Source: Holacanthus passer (lineage: Eukaryota > Chordata > Actinopteri > Pomacanthidae). From it: a stretch of DNA of 64,000 nt. Positions 1 to 12,200 of this stretch are shown here, piece by piece; the stretch's first letter is position 1; every line of letters begins with the position of its first letter. Location of the stretch: contig JAFREQ010000039.1 in the NCBI GenBank assembly GCA_025331565.1, positions 3,534,001-3,598,000 on the forward strand. The letters are read 5' to 3'. The position numbers were made by a program, and so were the translations under genes. The notes under the pieces are model-generated. The model ran no database searches and was not told the DNA's origin. It worked only from the letters and a program-made list of their open reading frames with translations.

Positions 1-92
1 TAGAGTGATGTATTTATGAAACAGGTTTTTAATCTGATCAGTTTGCTTTGATATATATACGTATAACTTTAATCTGTCCTGTCGGTCTCCAG

Positions 93-225
93 GTTCTGGA
101 ACCACTTCCAGACAGAGCTACCTGTTCATGGGCCAGACTGGGACCAGTTCCTGCAGTGGCAGACTTCCATCCAGGACACACCACAAGAGGAGCTGAAGAC
201 ATGGAGCTACTGTGGCGTGTTATGA
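93..225 (+). CDS. Terminal coding exon of an unidentified gene (partial)
   Basis: A pyrimidine-rich acceptor (…tcggtctccag) ends at 92. One frame from there, read from 94, stays open for 43 codons to TGA at 223-225. It is rich in Trp, Phe, Gln and Glu and reads like real protein (for example FWNHFQTELP and DWDQFLQWQ). The last four residues are CGVL, which fits a CaaX prenylation box with Leu at the end, the type usually geranylgeranylated. The rest of the gene lies to the left of the window, so neither family nor function can be assigned. The other frame, which runs on to 257, is less convincing in composition. The exon and frame are moderately supported; prenylation is only inference from four residues. 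Confidence 0.5.
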
Positions 226-3200
226 ATAAGGCTTATTGGGACATGAAGATCAACTAACTGATTTTGATTGTTTAATTTACAACAACTTTCATGCTGGCCA
301 GGTAGATAAAAGCGTAGTAATCTATCTCAGTTTAGCAGTTCACAACTTTTATTTCAAACTAACACACGTTAGGGGCATTACCAGCGAAGAGGAAAATTAA
401 TAACCAAATTAAAGATTAAGTAATTAAGTAATATATTATCAGTCAGATCTCTAAGGGCTTAATCTCTGTCTCTACTCCAAACTTTGAACGAACCTGTTTA
501 GTAAGTGGAATGAGGTGAAAGAGTTCAATTTGTCGGGGGTCTGTAGATTAAAACACAAAGTAGTGGGGTCTTGCCATTTATCATAAAATGAAGTGGTTCA
601 AATGAGGATACAATAAGTTTCCAAGAGAGTACAGGGAACATTCAGATTCTCTCTGTGAATCACAGCCAGTCCCCTTCCATGAAGTGAAATCCTAGGCTGC
701 TGAAATTAATTAAAAACCAGGATGACAAGCGTCATTTGGTTCAACATAGTCATCTGGACTATAAAGAAGTGTAACTGCTATGATACAATAATATCATTGC
801 AGAAAAAAATATTTATTTGCCAGTGATCTGACATTCAACAACTCAAACACTACTGAGTTGAGAGATGGCGATTGCACAGGAGGTATGAGGTGAGGCAGCA
901 AGAAGTAACTGTGATTAGATTGTCTCTGTGTCAGTAGATTTTGGTATTGCACACTACTTTTCAGTCATTCTAACTAATGAATTAGTGGGGGAAAGAAAAA
1001 CAAAGCCAGCACCAGGAGGACCCACACTGTTTTTGGACAGGGCTATGAGATGCACAGCCAGGATGCTGCAGGGTCCTGCTGGGGAAACCATCAATTAAGA
1101 TTAAAAGCAATAAAGCTAATAAAATTCAATACATATATAAATTGAATAAAATTGAAACCAACCATTGTTAACCGAACTATTTACATAATCCAGCCACTGC
1201 GGTTTATTTGGATGGTTTCAGCACTGTCCTCCTCTGGTTGACGGTTCTCCCAGCAACACTAAAGCCCAGCCAATGTGACTGATTCTGGCCCCAATCCAAA
1301 CATCATTTTTAAATGTTTGTCTGAGCATGGCATGATCTGTTGGGTTCCAACAATTCCCGTCCAGCTTGAGTCTGGCATCCACAGCCAGCAAACTAAAGGA
1401 CAGAAGGGATGTGTCAGCTCCAGTAAGTTTTAGCCCAAGATGGGATACCATCCGTGTAATTCTTGCTGTGCAGTTTTAAATCGAAGGGGCCGAAAATCTG
1501 TTGAGGAGTCTTTCAGTGTAAAGTTGTGTTGATTCTGGCTGCAGGAGTTTGGTTTGTTTAACATGGCTTGAATGCGAATTGACAAGCTGCTATAACTCAC
1601 ACACACTGTACATGCTGACACAGATAGTTAATATAAAGTCAAGAGCAGTTTCATGGGATGGACAGGGTTAGATGGTTGCCCAAAATCACGTGATTTGATA
1701 AACATATGTATAAGCCCTCAAAGTCAGGATGATTCATCAAAAATATTCCAAATATTCAAAAAGAGAAAAGATGGGTTTTGATATACAAATACTACAAAAG
1801 TGTTTTTTTTTTGGGGTTTTTTTTTTTTTTACTGTACCCTTCAAGGAAGAAGAGAATCTTGGGAAATGAAGGAACTTCAATGTGTCAACACAGTGTAACT
1901 GCCACTTATAACTACAGTGGCTGCTTTTAGTATGTACGGTTGTAGAAGTTGCTAAGGCCTTTGTACTACATCATAAAAATGTTGTACGCTGTACTTCTCT
2001 GACCTTGTGCTGCTGAAGAAATGAAATAGATCATTTTCTGCAGTGTGACATTGCAAGACATATTGTTCCATGCCAAAACATCGGAACCAGATAATGGAGC
2101 TGGATTTGAAAAAGCTGTTGATGAGGATGGAACCACTCAGCCATAAAGATGAATGATTCTCCCTAACGAATAGTTATTATTGCACTAAAGCTAAAATGAG
2201 TCCTGCCTTGTCTGCTGTATATAATTTTTATGTTGTAATTGTTCTAAGTCATTTTGCAAGTACATCTGGTCAGAGAAGAATCAGACACAACTGATCACGT
2301 ACTGAAACCGAGTTGTATTGTTCTTTTATTGAACCTATTTGTCATCAATAAGACAAGGGAAATAAATGTCATTGTAAGTCAACTTGTTTCTGAGAATAAA
2401 ATGAATCACGTTTGACATTTGTGATGATAAAATAATAAAGGAAAACAGTCTAAACACAAAACTGAGGATTAAAAACACGGTTTTGTTGTGAAATGACTCC
2501 ATAACAACTAATGTGCAAAAATAAAGAATAACTCATTATGATAACAATAATATAGACTGTGTCCAATTTTGGCCACAAGAACAGGTTGAAGTTATGTTTC
2601 ATTGTACTCGGGATGTGAACAAATGCTACTCTTGTCTTTATCTATAGAGATCATATCAGATATAATCATATTGTGTATGTGCTTTGGACAAAGGTCACAT
2701 AAAACATCGCTGCCGTCAGAACCTTTCGTATGATGCTTGGCCGGTGTATTCTACGTGAAGGTCTGGAGCTCCTGAACAATAGGATGTGGTGTGTCTTTCC
2801 CCATTCTGGTTCATTTGCACACAGCACAGCCGATTGCTGTTAGCTGTCTGTGCACTAACTGCAACTGCTGTGGTCCAGTGGTAAAGTAGTCTGAAGTGGA
2901 AGGTTGGGATTGTGGTTAACCATGAGAAACTACTTTTGGTCAGAAACAGGTTACCACAAGTGAGTCTTGAAAGCAGTCTGAGCAGCTGGGGAAGTTAACT
3001 GATGAGTTACTGGCGCAATCAATAACCCTGCTGCAGAGACATTATGATCGTTTTATGCTTAGGAAGCATAATAATGGCAGTCAGCATGCTGAAAAAGATA
3101 TCCAGAGCTAGATGCAAAAATCTCTGTGCACATTCAAGATGGTAAATGTTATAGGCACTAGGTGGTGTAAGAGAAGACTAGAATATATGGAGAAGTTGCC

Positions 3201-3523
3201 ATAGTGTTTTCAGAGTTAAGCTGTGTGTTGAAGAAACTAACAACTAGACAAAAAATTCCTTTCCCTGAGGAATACCATGAGTTGTAGTCGAAAGCTCCAT
3301 TCAAAGTTACTTAGTGCACCTTGAATTTTTTTTGTAGCCAAAAATAAATAAATCTTCAGAAAAACATTTTGGTTTCTCTTTGTAGGCTTTAATTGGCAGT
3401 GGCATTTTAATTGCATTTAAATGTAACATCCATCATTTCTTGTCAGTAAATAATAAGAACATTGATTTCTTGTATAGATTACGTCCTGCAAACACAGGGG
3501 GAAGAAAATGATGGCAAGCTGCA
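226..3523. other. Intergenic stretch, no gene recognised
   Basis: This is probably the 3' UTR of the preceding gene followed by spacer. AATAAA hexamers at 1109-1114 and 1119-1124 could end that transcript. A near-pure T run occupies 1802-1830. Short open frames on the minus strand between about 1218 and 1621 show no recognisable domain and no convincing splice context. Nothing else could be identified. Confidence 0.4.
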
Positions 3524-3990
3524 TGTGACGTTAGGGATTTAGGAGCGAGACACAGACAAGTGTGAAGGCTTGAAAGGATTTATTAACTAAAATCTTCAGG
3601 ATACACAAGGAAACAAAAAGGTGATGAGAGGCTGGTGGAGCAGAGTTCCTTCAGTGGTCGGCGGCTGGGCGGTGGGTGGCTGGATGCTGAGGCTGAACTG
3701 GAGCAGGTAGGGAAGCACACAGGGAAGACAGAGCCAAGGAGACAGTGGTAGGAAAAGGGACGATCTGGCAGCTTGCAGGAGAATGAGAGGGGGTATTCAT
3801 AGAGGTCAGATTGGATGCAGCTGTGGCCGCTGAGAGCCCCGGCACCTGAGGCCACACCTCCAGCCACTGAAGCAGTGCCTGAACAAAAACACTAAGGACA
3901 CAACCCCAAACCAGAAACACTGGAGAATAAAACTAAAAAATGCCCAGAAGAATAAACCAAGAGGCCTAAAACATGATGCTGGAAAACCAA
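3524..3990 (-). mobile_element. Solo-LTR-like remnant (Ty3/gypsy type)
   Basis: Read on the minus strand, this has the look of a teleost gypsy LTR: a promoter-like half, then a GCCAGATCGTCC segment around 3760-3770 resembling the usual CCAGATTGTC start region, a C/T-rich stretch, and AATAAATCC at about 3578-3586 close to an end in CACA (TGTG on the plus strand at 3524). A related copy lies at 62590-62965. No internal coding region is attached, so a solo LTR is likely. The right-hand boundary is uncertain because no matching 5' TG or target-site duplication was found. The family call rests on pattern recognition only. Confidence 0.45.
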
Positions 3991-4236
3991 AAGCATTACT
4001 AAATAAAAAGAAGCATGAAAAGAGGTCAGACCTGTACTGTGTACATGTTCTTCCTGCTTTTTTTTTTCAATAAACGGGTTGAGTGTGAGAAATGACACAT
4101 ACTCTACTCTCAGTATAACCTCTATGAAACATCACATGCATCCTGTTCCTCTTGAGTGTGAAACTTCCTGTTGCATATGAAAGTGTATTTCACAAATCTT
4201 CTGCGCCTTCGCTTGTGGCGTTGCATATCTAGAGAC

Positions 4237-7200
4237 ATGGCGAGCAGGGTGGAGATGTTACTGTGGGCCTGGATTATCCTGGACTCGCGGGTGCGTTCGG
4301 TCTCGCTGCCAGAAATCACTGACGGGAACTTTGTTGATGAGTGCATGAGGGAGCACAACAGGGCACGGTCATCTGTCAGTCCAGCAGCAAGTGACATGCT
4401 GTACATGGTAGGCGTGATGGGAACTTCCAGTTCTCACTATCTCTCTCACTATCATAAGCAAATGACAAGTGCAGTGGTGAAAGGACCCCCTCAAACTCCA
4501 CAGTGGGTGGACAAAATAACGTGAACATCTAATGGTTAAGGACTTCAAATTGTTGGTTTTAGATAGACAGAAAGGTTGATGGTTTGAATCCAAGGACCAT
4601 CTGGGAAATAAGTAGAAATGAATACTTTGCCTATCAATAGTTTGTCTGCTGAGACAAGTGCATGTTTAAAGGGTCAGTTCACCAAAATTACAAAACAAAT
4701 TCTCACTTACTTCTTGTGTGTGTTCAGCCATGCAGATAGTTTTGGTTTTACTGTTTTCACCCTTAAGCCCTGGTCCAACCAGTAAATGAAATAGAAAGAT
4801 ATCGCTGTGAAATTCATTTATTTTAATGGAATCTACGTTGTACAAAGTCAATTCACACAAGCCTTTCACATTAGGTTTAACATCAGTGAAAAGTGACGCA
4901 TGAATTTTGCCCCATTTAGTAGCAAACATCTTGAAAATGCAGAACTTTGAGGAAAGAGCTAAAACAGAGGAAGTCTTCTTGGCTTATTAGCTGTATTGTA
5001 CCATTAAGTTTAATCCAATCTGCACAAAAGAAGCAGGATTTTTAGACGTTTATAAGACAGGACTCGATAGTACACATCTCTTGAATGAATGAATGAAATT
5101 AAGAATGACTCCAGGCCCCTCCCTGAAAGCTTTTTGCTGAATTAAATTTAGTGGAATAAACGGCCATAACCAGAACACTGTTTTGGAAAATACACACTGC
5201 TGATCAAACTGCTGAAATTTCAAAACCTGGTCAAATATCACGAGGAAGCGAGAAGACTGTTTTTTTTTCTTCTGCATGAACCGACCCTAATTGAAAAAGA
5301 GGGGGTGATTATAAAGGCCAGCTGCTGCATACTCTTTGTCTCTGCTCCATCAGACATGGGATGAGGGCTTGGCCATTACTGCGAGAGCGTGGGCAAGACG
5401 CTGTCTGTTTGAACACAACATCTACCTCAAAGACGCCCGCCGTGTGCACCCTACCTTCGACTCTGTGGGAGAAAACTTATGGACAGGTTACTCACCGTCG
5501 ACTTTTAATGTGACGCTTGCCATAAAACGTTGGGTGGATGAAAAACAACACTATGACTACAACAGCAATGGCTGCACAGACGTGTGTGGCCACTACACGC
5601 AGGTGTGTGCACTAATAACATGCTGGTGCTTTTACTGTTTGTGGTGAAATGTTTTAAAGAGATCGGGGCAAATAACTACCCGTAATGATTTATTTTCAGT
5701 CTGCATTGCTCACTTTAACCCTTTGTTGTCTCCAGGTTGTGTGGGCACGCAGCTACAAGGTTGGTTGTGCCGTCCAGCTGTGCCCAAATGGTGTCAAAAG
5801 CTTTGCCTCTAGAGAGGATGTCATTTTTGTGTGCAACTATGCTCCAGCGTAAGTTGAATACATCTAAGAAAATACACACTGCAACTCTGTGTTCACGACT
5901 TAGGAAACTGGCCCAAAGGCTGTTTTACAAAAAAGTGGCACCTGTTTTCTAAAAATTGTATTTTTCTCCTCTAACATTGAAAAGTTCTCCGCACATACTT
6001 TTATTTAACATTCCTCCGTTGTTGTTTGCGGTTCAGGCTGGGTTAAAAGTTTACAGTCTGCTTTCATGTGCAAAAAGGGAAGTGGTGATAGAGTACTGCA
6101 GCATGTTTTCACCACACCCAGTGAGGTTCAGCACATTCATGCAAATTTCCCCACTGTGGGACGAATAAAGGTTTATCTTATCTTATCTTATCTTATCTTA
6201 ACCTTTTAAAACGTGAGGCTGGCAGTATTCTATGTTTTTCTTAAAATCAACATATTGCATGAAATTCAAATCAAAATAAAGTGTATTCTACTAACAAGTA
6301 TTGTGTGTGTATATTAAGCCAGATATATCATCTTCCACTGGTCGACTTGTTCCTTCATCACCATGAACATACACACTGTGGTTCCTTTTGACTCAATCAC
6401 ACATACATCAAATGTGTATTAATCCACCCAACAAATTACACTATTGCATACTGGTCGTAGCATTTGATTAAAAACTACAGTAACCATCTGTGACAGGCAT
6501 CAAAAAGAAACTATATATTTGTGACTTGTTATGTCTTCAGTAGGAACCAATGGGCTTGAGGACTTTGTTGGTTTGGGTCTTTGCTGACAATAAGAAACAG
6601 AATAATGCCAACCTTATCTTTTGAGCTTCACCATTTAGATCACATCTCAAAGCAAACAGTGGGTCACATACAGGCTAGAAGCAATTTTTACATTTGAAAA
6701 ATTATTGAAATAATAAACACATTAATAAATAATGAGATGAGAAGGTGGACGGTTCAGAGCAAAGATGGCCCCAGAATGAACAAGAATTTCCTACCTATAT
6801 TATGGTGTGGAAATTCTGTAAATAAGCCCAGAGAGTAGACTTGTCTTTGTGAGTTGATTGCAATAAGCTCTTGCACGAGGACCCAAACTGTACAACAAAG
6901 GGGTCTGTACTAGAGTGAGACACAGGGAGTGAGTTACGCAGAGACATCATGGCCTTGAACATTTCTGCAACAATCAAGCAGTTAATCACAAAGGCACAAA
7001 AGTATGAATTTTTCCACTACAATGGAAAACTGATTTGGCTTCCTCGTTCCTTATGCAGGGGTAACGTGAACAGAAGGAAACCGTATCAATCTCAAGAGGC
7101 AGCCTGCTCTGGATGTAAAGGCACCTGTGTGGAGAATCTCTGCCGTGAGTATTACCCTGTTGGTGATGAAAGAAAAAAACCTTCATATCCTGATTTTGAA

Positions 7201-7845
7201 TATTTTGTTTTAAAAATCACTTAAACTCTATTTTCATTCAAACCACATTTTATTTCTTGGCCTTTTGTGTCCTGAGAGATTGTCACAGCTCCATCATTTC
7301 AAGACCACAAATTTAAGGAAGCCAAGACAAAAGGCCTTGTTTTAAGCATTTTTAATGGCACTGACTTTAACAAGCACCTTTTGTCCTAAAAAAAAAACAT
7401 AGTTAAAATAATTAAAGTAAGAATTTCTAATGTGTCTTAATGTCTTTGCAGGCAGCCAAGAACGAGATTCACGGAAAAGTAAGTGGCGGCACATGAGCTG
7501 GAACATACGCACCCACACTTCGCTTAAAAGTAGTTCAAGTGTTACGTGGCGTTAGTAAAGAAATGAGTGATACATTTCACTGAATGCATCACAGTTAAAA
7601 GTGAGGAACTATTTCTTGTCACATAAACCTACCTACTAATACAGAAACCACTCTGTCTGACTTCATTTGTGTTTCCAGGCTACAACTGGAAACCAGACTG
7701 GGACCCTGTCTCGGACCCTGTCTCAGCTACCACTGGCTCCAACTATGTGATTATTCTGGTTGTCCGGCCCATTGCCCTCATCTTCACCTTCATCACAGCT
7801 TATGTAGTCCACCATTTTTACCCCAATGTCTTCTGCTATGAATAG
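4237..7845 (+). CDS. glipr1: GLIPR1-like CAP/CRISP-domain membrane protein (6 exons, 270 aa)
   Basis: Coding exons are 4237-4407, 5354-5602, 5736-5848, 7059-7144, 7452-7478 and 7679-7845. All introns are GT-AG and the phases are consistent, giving 270 codons plus TAG. Residues 1 to about 23 form a signal peptide. The CAP domain follows, with the LPEIT and ASDMLYM blocks typical of GLIPR1, ENLW, CRISP signature 1 (GHYTQ at 136-140 continuing into VVWA) and signature 2 (VCNYAP). A short Cys-rich hinge (CSGCKGTC, ENLC) precedes a hydrophobic helix at about 237-259 and a short tail, so this is a type I membrane protein like GLIPR1. CAP proteins are extracellular; their molecular activity is not well defined. 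The start at 4237 is preferred over the upstream in-frame ATG at 4171 because it begins the signal peptide. Adjacency to krr1 matches the mammalian order and supports the name. Confidence 0.9.
4525..4640 (+). repeat. tRNA-like SINE remnant in glipr1 intron 1
   Basis: TGGTTAAGGACTTC at about 4531 resembles a tRNA A box. GGTTTGAATCC at about 4580, some 50 bases downstream, is one mismatch from the B box GGTTCGAATCC. Together they look like the head of a tRNA-Ser/Leu-derived SINE. The cloverleaf arms are not well preserved, so it is not called a functional tRNA. Confidence 0.35.
4668..4960 (+). repeat. Interspersed repeat beginning AGGGTCAGTTCACC
   Basis: The start AAGGGTCAGTTCACCAAAATTAC and the following text (CCATGCAGATAGTTTTGG) match a repeat type I recognise from many teleost introns. 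The class is uncertain, either a non-autonomous DNA element or a SINE. It lies in glipr1 intron 1, and its minus-strand open frame is not a gene. Confidence 0.4.
6130..6200 (+). mobile_element. LINE-type 3' tail ending in (TTATC)n, glipr1 intron 3
   Basis: The text CCCCACTGTGGGACGAATAAAGG is followed by five to six copies of TTATC. It resembles the 3' end of L2/CR1-like teleost LINEs, which end in short tandem repeats. A related tail (TTGTGGGACTAATAAAGGAATATC) occurs at about 30832-30860. Only the terminal fragment is left. Confidence 0.5.
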
Positions 7846-8174
7846 ACCACCTGTGGTTACCTGAAGGACATGGACTTAGTAAGCCAAGATGAAGATTTGA
7901 GTTTATTTTGTTTTTTGTCTAAACACATACATCATCTATTAAGAAGTACACGCATTTCACCCATCAGTGTCTTTGTAGAGACACAAGCGACACCGCTAGC
8001 CACAGGTTTAAGCCAGCAGATAGGAAACAAGCAACCTACTAACCTCAGGTTTGGAGAGAATATTGCATCCCAAAATGTTCAGAGGTACTACATTGGATTA
8101 AAGCTGCACTAATGAGTATACATATAAAATAATTAGTCAAGTCACTATATGAAATATAAAAGGAGTAATGAACC

Positions 8175-8440
8175 CACAGAAAATGATCATCCAACTCTGC
8201 AGTTCCCCTCAGCTCGACTCTATTTAAGCCTCTTTCAGCTCATTGTTTTGGTTTAGGGCATATGAAAAACAGAATTATGAAAAAGCTCTGGTAAATCCAC
8301 TGTACATGACCTGTCCAGCACCAAATAGCAGACAGAACAGGTTAGCAATGAGCTAGTGAACATAGATTAGTAGTAGTTTAGTAGTGAAGGGCCAGATATT
8401 TCCATCAGGAGTTGGTGGAAAACAAAAAAAGAGCTTAGAC
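8175..8440 (+). repeat. Dispersed repeat A, copy 1
   Basis: AATGATCATCCAACTCTGCAG, then a run containing CATTGTTTTGGTTTAGG, AAAGCTCTGGTAAATCCACTG and CCAGATATTTCC, is clearly homologous to 37240-37445, for example AATGATCACCCAACTCTGCAG and AAAGCTCCGATAAATACACTG. It lies in the glipr1 3' UTR region. The element class is unknown. Confidence 0.5.
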
Positions 8441-8640
8441 AAGAGTGAAAACTGGACTAGATGCTTTACACAGACAAGATTTCATATGACTGCTAATCAT
8501 GATAGCAACTGTTTGCCAACATGTCTGCCATGTCAACTTCATGATGTGATAATATATCAGTGTTGTGTTTACAGATTACAGATTTCTGCACTGCCCCCAA
8601 GTGGCAAAAAAAATAATCAATTAACAGTGATATTAATTCA

Positions 8641-8646
8641 TTTATT
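8641..8646 (-). terminator. Candidate poly(A) signal of krr1
   Basis: AATAAA on the minus strand, about 600 bases past the krr1 stop. I saw no other AATAAA between the stop at 9243 and this site. If used, the krr1 transcript would run past the candidate glipr1 poly(A) signal at 8755. Confidence 0.35.
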
Positions 8647-8754
8647 AATATTAAAAAAGGTACAGTTCTGCAAAGCAAATAATGTGAATAGGATGATGTG
8701 GACTATAAACCTGTGTTTAAAGGTGTTGTCAAACCCCCCGTACTGTACCTCTAC

Positions 8755-8760
8755 AATAAA
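8755..8760 (+). terminator. Candidate poly(A) signal of glipr1
   Basis: AATAAA about 910 bases past the glipr1 stop. An earlier alternative, ATTAAA at 8097-8102, would give a 3' UTR of about 270 bases. Confidence 0.35.
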
Positions 8761-9242
8761 GCTCCTGGAAAAATGTTTTCATGACCAAAAGCAATTAAGG
8801 CAAACCTAGAAAAATAAGATCCAGATTGTTGAAAATCATTCAATTGTACATTTCCATCTTATTAGGCCTGCCTGCTCCTGAACATAGCAGTCTCAAGGAA
8901 GGAGAGAATTACATTTTGGAACATATAAATACTGACCATACAAAATCTGGAAAATAGAAGACAAACTGAATATATGACTCACTGTATCACTCACTGGTGG
9001 TTTGTTCGTCTCCTTTAACTGAGAATTGATGGAAATGAACAGGAAATCCTCACAACAAAAATAGTTCATTAAAAACGTCCATGACAGTCTCTGATGGATT
9101 CATTTTGATCCGATCACACACACTGTACGTCTGACGTCACATGTTCCTGTGTCCTTGGAGTCCTTGCTCTGTCCGATTGGACAGCACAGCAAATACCATA
9201 TCACATGGTACGTATTACAACAGTGGTGGTGTAAATGTGTGG

Positions 9243-12200
9243 TTAGCCTTTGTTTTTTGTTTTGTTCTTTTTCTTTTTGTTGGTGATGCTGTTGGAGGGA
9301 GGAGCTGGGTTCACTGGTGGAGCCCCCAGTTTCTTGGTTTTGGCTTTTTTCACTTTGTCCTTAATGGCCTCGATGTCCAGCTTGCCTTCTGTAGGAGCTG
9401 TGATGGAAACAAAGTCAACAAGGGTGGGACAGACGTTAGCTGTACTGTTACAGTGTACCGTTTCATATTTGCTTTTCTCTCAGATAAAGGCTTGTTCCTC
9501 TATTTTTACCTTTAGTGGTTTTCTTCATTAAAGGTTTCTCTTTTGGAGGAATGAAAGCTTTGTTGCGCTGTTCCTGCTTCTTGGTCAGTGCTTCTGCTTG
9601 TTTCACCTGAGAAAAAGGAACAATGACAGTCACACAACTGACAGTTCTCAGAATATGACAAAGCCCTTTCTCTCCCTAGTGAGTTTTGATTCTACAGTGA
9701 TGCTGTAGGTTTAGGAAGGCTTGGACTTTCATAATGCTACATGGAATTAGAATATGCTAATCGAGCTGCTCTTTAATGAAACTGTAACCAAGCAAAAAAA
9801 AAAGGAAAGAAGAAAAAAAATTGGGGACTTTATTCCTGTCAGCTCATTCATGTGAGCAGGCACTGCAGCCCACCAGATGAATCCACTCAGTGCTCACCTT
9901 GATCTCTTCCATCTTCTTCCTCTTTTTCACACTTTCACGCAGGAAGAATTCTCCTGTGGCCAGCTCCTTGTCAACCTGCAAAGATGATCCAGAGTTAAAA
10001 CCAATGGTAAAAGGGCTGCAACCAACATTTATTTTCATTATAATATGCCACAAATTAACAATTAATCGATCATTTAGTCTATAAAATATGCTAAAAATGC
10101 TCATCATAACCTCCCAGAGCCCAAAGTAACTTCTTCAAATTGCTTCTATTGTCCAAACAACAGCCCAGAACCTTCATTTACTATCATAAATGGCAAAGAA
10201 AAGCAAATCCGTACATTTAAAAAAATGTAATGTTTGACATTTTTGCGTGAAAAATGACTAAAACCATTAATCAATTATCAAAAGTTAGTCTGTTCTTAGT
10301 TTACAGGAAGGTCTTTTTTATTTTTTAACCAGACAGACCTTTTAAAAACCTGCTTTTAGTGTAGGGTTTTATAATACAGCATAATGCTGCATGAGGAGGT
10401 GCGCATGCATGTGATATGCGACATGTTTAGCTCTTGAAACAAGTAAGCAAAGTTCTGTCTTCTGACCTTGCTCTCTGGCTGTGATGGAGGGAACGGTGTG
10501 TACTCCTTCTTCACACTCTTCTTCTTAGGCTCCTTGCGCTTGGCTAGGTTCTTGTGGCGGAAATTGGGCAGGAAGCGTTCCCAGCTCTGCATCCGCAGGT
10601 CAGGGTCTTTGGACAGCTCCCGTTTGATCATCAGTGTCTGATGGTTCCCACAGTCACAGAATAGGGAAAGGGGTGGTGGAGTTGGGTGGAGTAAAAGTAA
10701 TAAAAATGTGATACTTGTGTGATGTACTGTCATGCCATGTGGGACAATTTTGAAACAATTATCTTTATCAAAGACAGACAAGCAGCTGAGCAATCGTTGC
10801 TACAAGGCTCTCAAGGTCAAATGTGGTTTCAACTACTACTAGTCAACTACTAAAACCACCAATCAGTGCTGTCGACATGATTTTAGTCAACTTCACCAGA
10901 GTGACAGTAGTTACAAGCAATCCACCTATTTGGCATTGCATCCTGTAACACAATCAGACTCACAAAGGGATCAAAATGCAGCAGAAGCAGAGATATCACC
11001 TGTTTTATATAACACAGTGGTGGAAGTATTCAGATCTGCATTATGACTCTGATCTGATCAGCACAGCGCTGTTTGTAGGGTACATTCAGTACCTGTTTCC
11101 AAGACTAGTAATCATACATGATTAAACAAGACAGGCATGATGGCTGCTCCACCATGCTGTTTAATTAAGTTTAAAAAAGAAAACCTTGTGACTAGGTACA
11201 AATAGGTAGTAGTGAAAGCCCTAGTATCAACAGAGTGCTGCAGAGCATCGGCGGCTCTTTCATGCCCTCAGCTCCAGGTTGAGCCAACCTTGGCGTACAA
11301 ACCCAGAGAGATTTAGTTCAGTCAGGAGATCAAGAACAAGGATGGAAAACATCTTCATTGAGCATGAATAGAGTCTGTCCAAACATTTCAATCTATCCGG
11401 GGCTTTTGAGCTGTGACCTGGCAGAAAGATACTGAAGCAGCCAGGTTTCTGTCAGCAGGTGGAACGTACCTTGATGTTGTAGATGGGATGAATGTTCTTC
11501 ATCGTGTCCATCACCACTTTGCGTACCTGAACAACAGAGAAACAGACAAGGAAAAAAAAAAAAAATGCTTTTACATCCTCTGTTCTTTTATTTATTCTGA
11601 TTTGTTTGTTCAGGCTTAAGAAAGATATTTTGATATTTAAAGATATAACATGATTTTAAAAAATGTACTAATAATGAACTTGCAAAAAACACTACTGAAC
11701 TACTGAATACTACTGAACTCATTATTATGTCATTTCATCATTTTCAGAATAACTCAATAAAATTTCAGTTTCATTATAGACTTTGTAATTTTTTAAATGC
11801 TCCATTTCAAAAGCATATTTATTCCATAATGCCACTTTTTATGACATTGATGTTGACATCAGCCCATTTAAAAAAAACGATAAAATAGAATTTTAAGAGT
11901 TTTAAAATTTCTTAAACAATTTCACATATTGATTAATTTATACATTTTACACAATTTATTCATGTTATTAATAATAACTTAATTAGTTAATTTATTTAAT
12001 ACTGAACACTGTGGGGCTCCATTCCTATTGGCTCTACTCTTAATTCTATCTTTCTTTGCGGGATCATGTAACTATTTGCTGCTGCAACCACTCAGATTTC
12101 CCAACAGGGATCATTAGAGTTCTGCCTCAGCTCGATCTGAGCTCAACAGAGCCTAATTAAACTTCAGCACAGGAAACAGACAACGCACACAGAGAACAGT

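Noticed and set aside
1218..1621. Two overlapping minus-strand open frames as a possible gene
   Set aside because: No domain, no splice signals and no start context.
4171..4236. In-frame ATG upstream of the chosen glipr1 start
   Set aside because: It would place Arg-rich residues before the signal peptide. The ATG at 4237 starts a normal signal sequence.
4525..4640. Functional tRNA gene
   Set aside because: A- and B-box-like words are present, but the acceptor and anticodon stems do not pair convincingly. A SINE remnant is more likely.
10356..10793. 145-aa minus-strand open frame as a separate gene
   Set aside because: It is krr1 exon 7 (10637-10467) plus read-through into both introns.
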